Below, in pieces: positions 63,915 to 64,000 of a DNA stretch of 64,000 nucleotides (within the stretch, counting starts at the first letter, position 1; the number at the start of each line of letters is the position of its first letter). A program made the translations under genes and the position numbers. Location of the stretch: positions 1-64,000 of the forward strand of contig NZ_PXWF02000259.1 of the NCBI RefSeq assembly GCF_003011895.2, in the 5' to 3' direction. Below the pieces are notes generated by a model, which was given only the letters and a program-made list of their open reading frames with translations, was not told where the DNA came from and searched no databases. The stretch comes from Massilia glaciei. GTDB taxonomy: Bacteria > Pseudomonadota > Gammaproteobacteria > Burkholderiales > Burkholderiaceae_D.

Positions 63915-64000
63915 CAGAACTGCACGCAGGGCACGCGCAGGGGACGGGGTCAGGTCTGTGTGTGTCACGAACGCAGGCGTAAGCCTGCGATGCTGTATCG
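63915..64000. other. Repeat-like sequence at the window end
   Basis: GGGGTCAGG (63944-63952) is a variant of the GGGGTCTGACCCC palindrome core upstream of astC, and GCAGGCGTAAGCCTGC near 63972 is an inverted repeat. No gene is seen before the window ends. Confidence 0.45.

Noticed and set aside
63717-63968. Small minus-strand frame at the window end
   Set aside because: It begins in the repeat-like GGGGTCAGG sequence and runs antisense to the probable immunity gene.

Overview
The window reads as a chromosomal segment of a high-GC betaproteobacterium, most likely of the Oxalobacteraceae (Massilia/Telluria/Duganella/Janthinobacterium type). This is inferred from strong G/C bias at third codon positions, a PEP-CTERM exported protein, the queA-tgt-yajC-secD-secF order, the AraC-type ArgR with an arginine succinyltransferase (AST) cluster, and the large 180-kDa type NAD-glutamate dehydrogenase. 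No rRNA, tRNA, CRISPR array or intact insertion sequence was recognised.

Layout. 1-4.8 kb: a frameshift-broken exported retropepsin-like/Sel1 gene, then a LytS-type histidine kinase, a second kinase-like protein lacking the phospho-acceptor His, and a LytTR response regulator in one overlapping unit. 4.8-9 kb: exported M28 aminopeptidase, PagL-like lipid A deacylase, 3-hydroxyisobutyrate dehydrogenase-family reductase, M20 amidohydrolase. 9.1-13.6 kb: molybdopterin oxidoreductase with a tandem-repeat N-terminus, a 1-kb array of REP/BIME-like repeats without genes, and a lipoprotein zinc aminopeptidase. 13.7-19.3 kb: two tandem fadD acyl-CoA ligases, a PhoD phosphatase and an acyl-CoA thioesterase. 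19.3-25.3 kb: Atm1-type ABC exporter, a second LytS/LytTR pair, a remnant of a contractile-injection-system tape measure gene, and a MASE2-GGDEF cyclase. 25.5-31.4 kb: small conserved proteins, exported amidohydrolase, glutamate/aspartate-type symporter, orphan ABC ATPase, ParDE toxin-antitoxin. 31.5-38.8 kb: pyrC, DUF3025, Gfo/Idh/MocA oxidoreductase, aldehyde dehydrogenase, PEP-CTERM cohesin-like protein, recG. 39-44.9 kb: queA, tgt, yajC, secD, secF, then a probable small RNA gene. 44.9-46.6 kb: HDOD protein, small protein and MarR regulator. 46.9-60.6 kb: argR-astC-aruF-aruG-astD-astB-gdhB-astE. 60.6-64 kb: old yellow enzyme, DUF2167 protein, and an AT-rich AHH-nuclease toxin fragment with a probable immunity gene.

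How the genes work together. The centrepiece is arginine catabolism: AruFG succinylate arginine, AstB releases ammonia and CO2, AstC transaminates, AstD oxidises and AstE releases glutamate and succinate. GdhB, encoded inside the cluster, then turns glutamate into 2-oxoglutarate. A sequence matching the Pseudomonas ArgR half-site lies where the -35 box of the astC promoter should be. The yajC-secDF unit assists protein export, and queA-tgt make queuosine tRNA. Accessory signals include repeat arrays, a degenerate kinase, an orphan toxin module and phage-tail-like debris.
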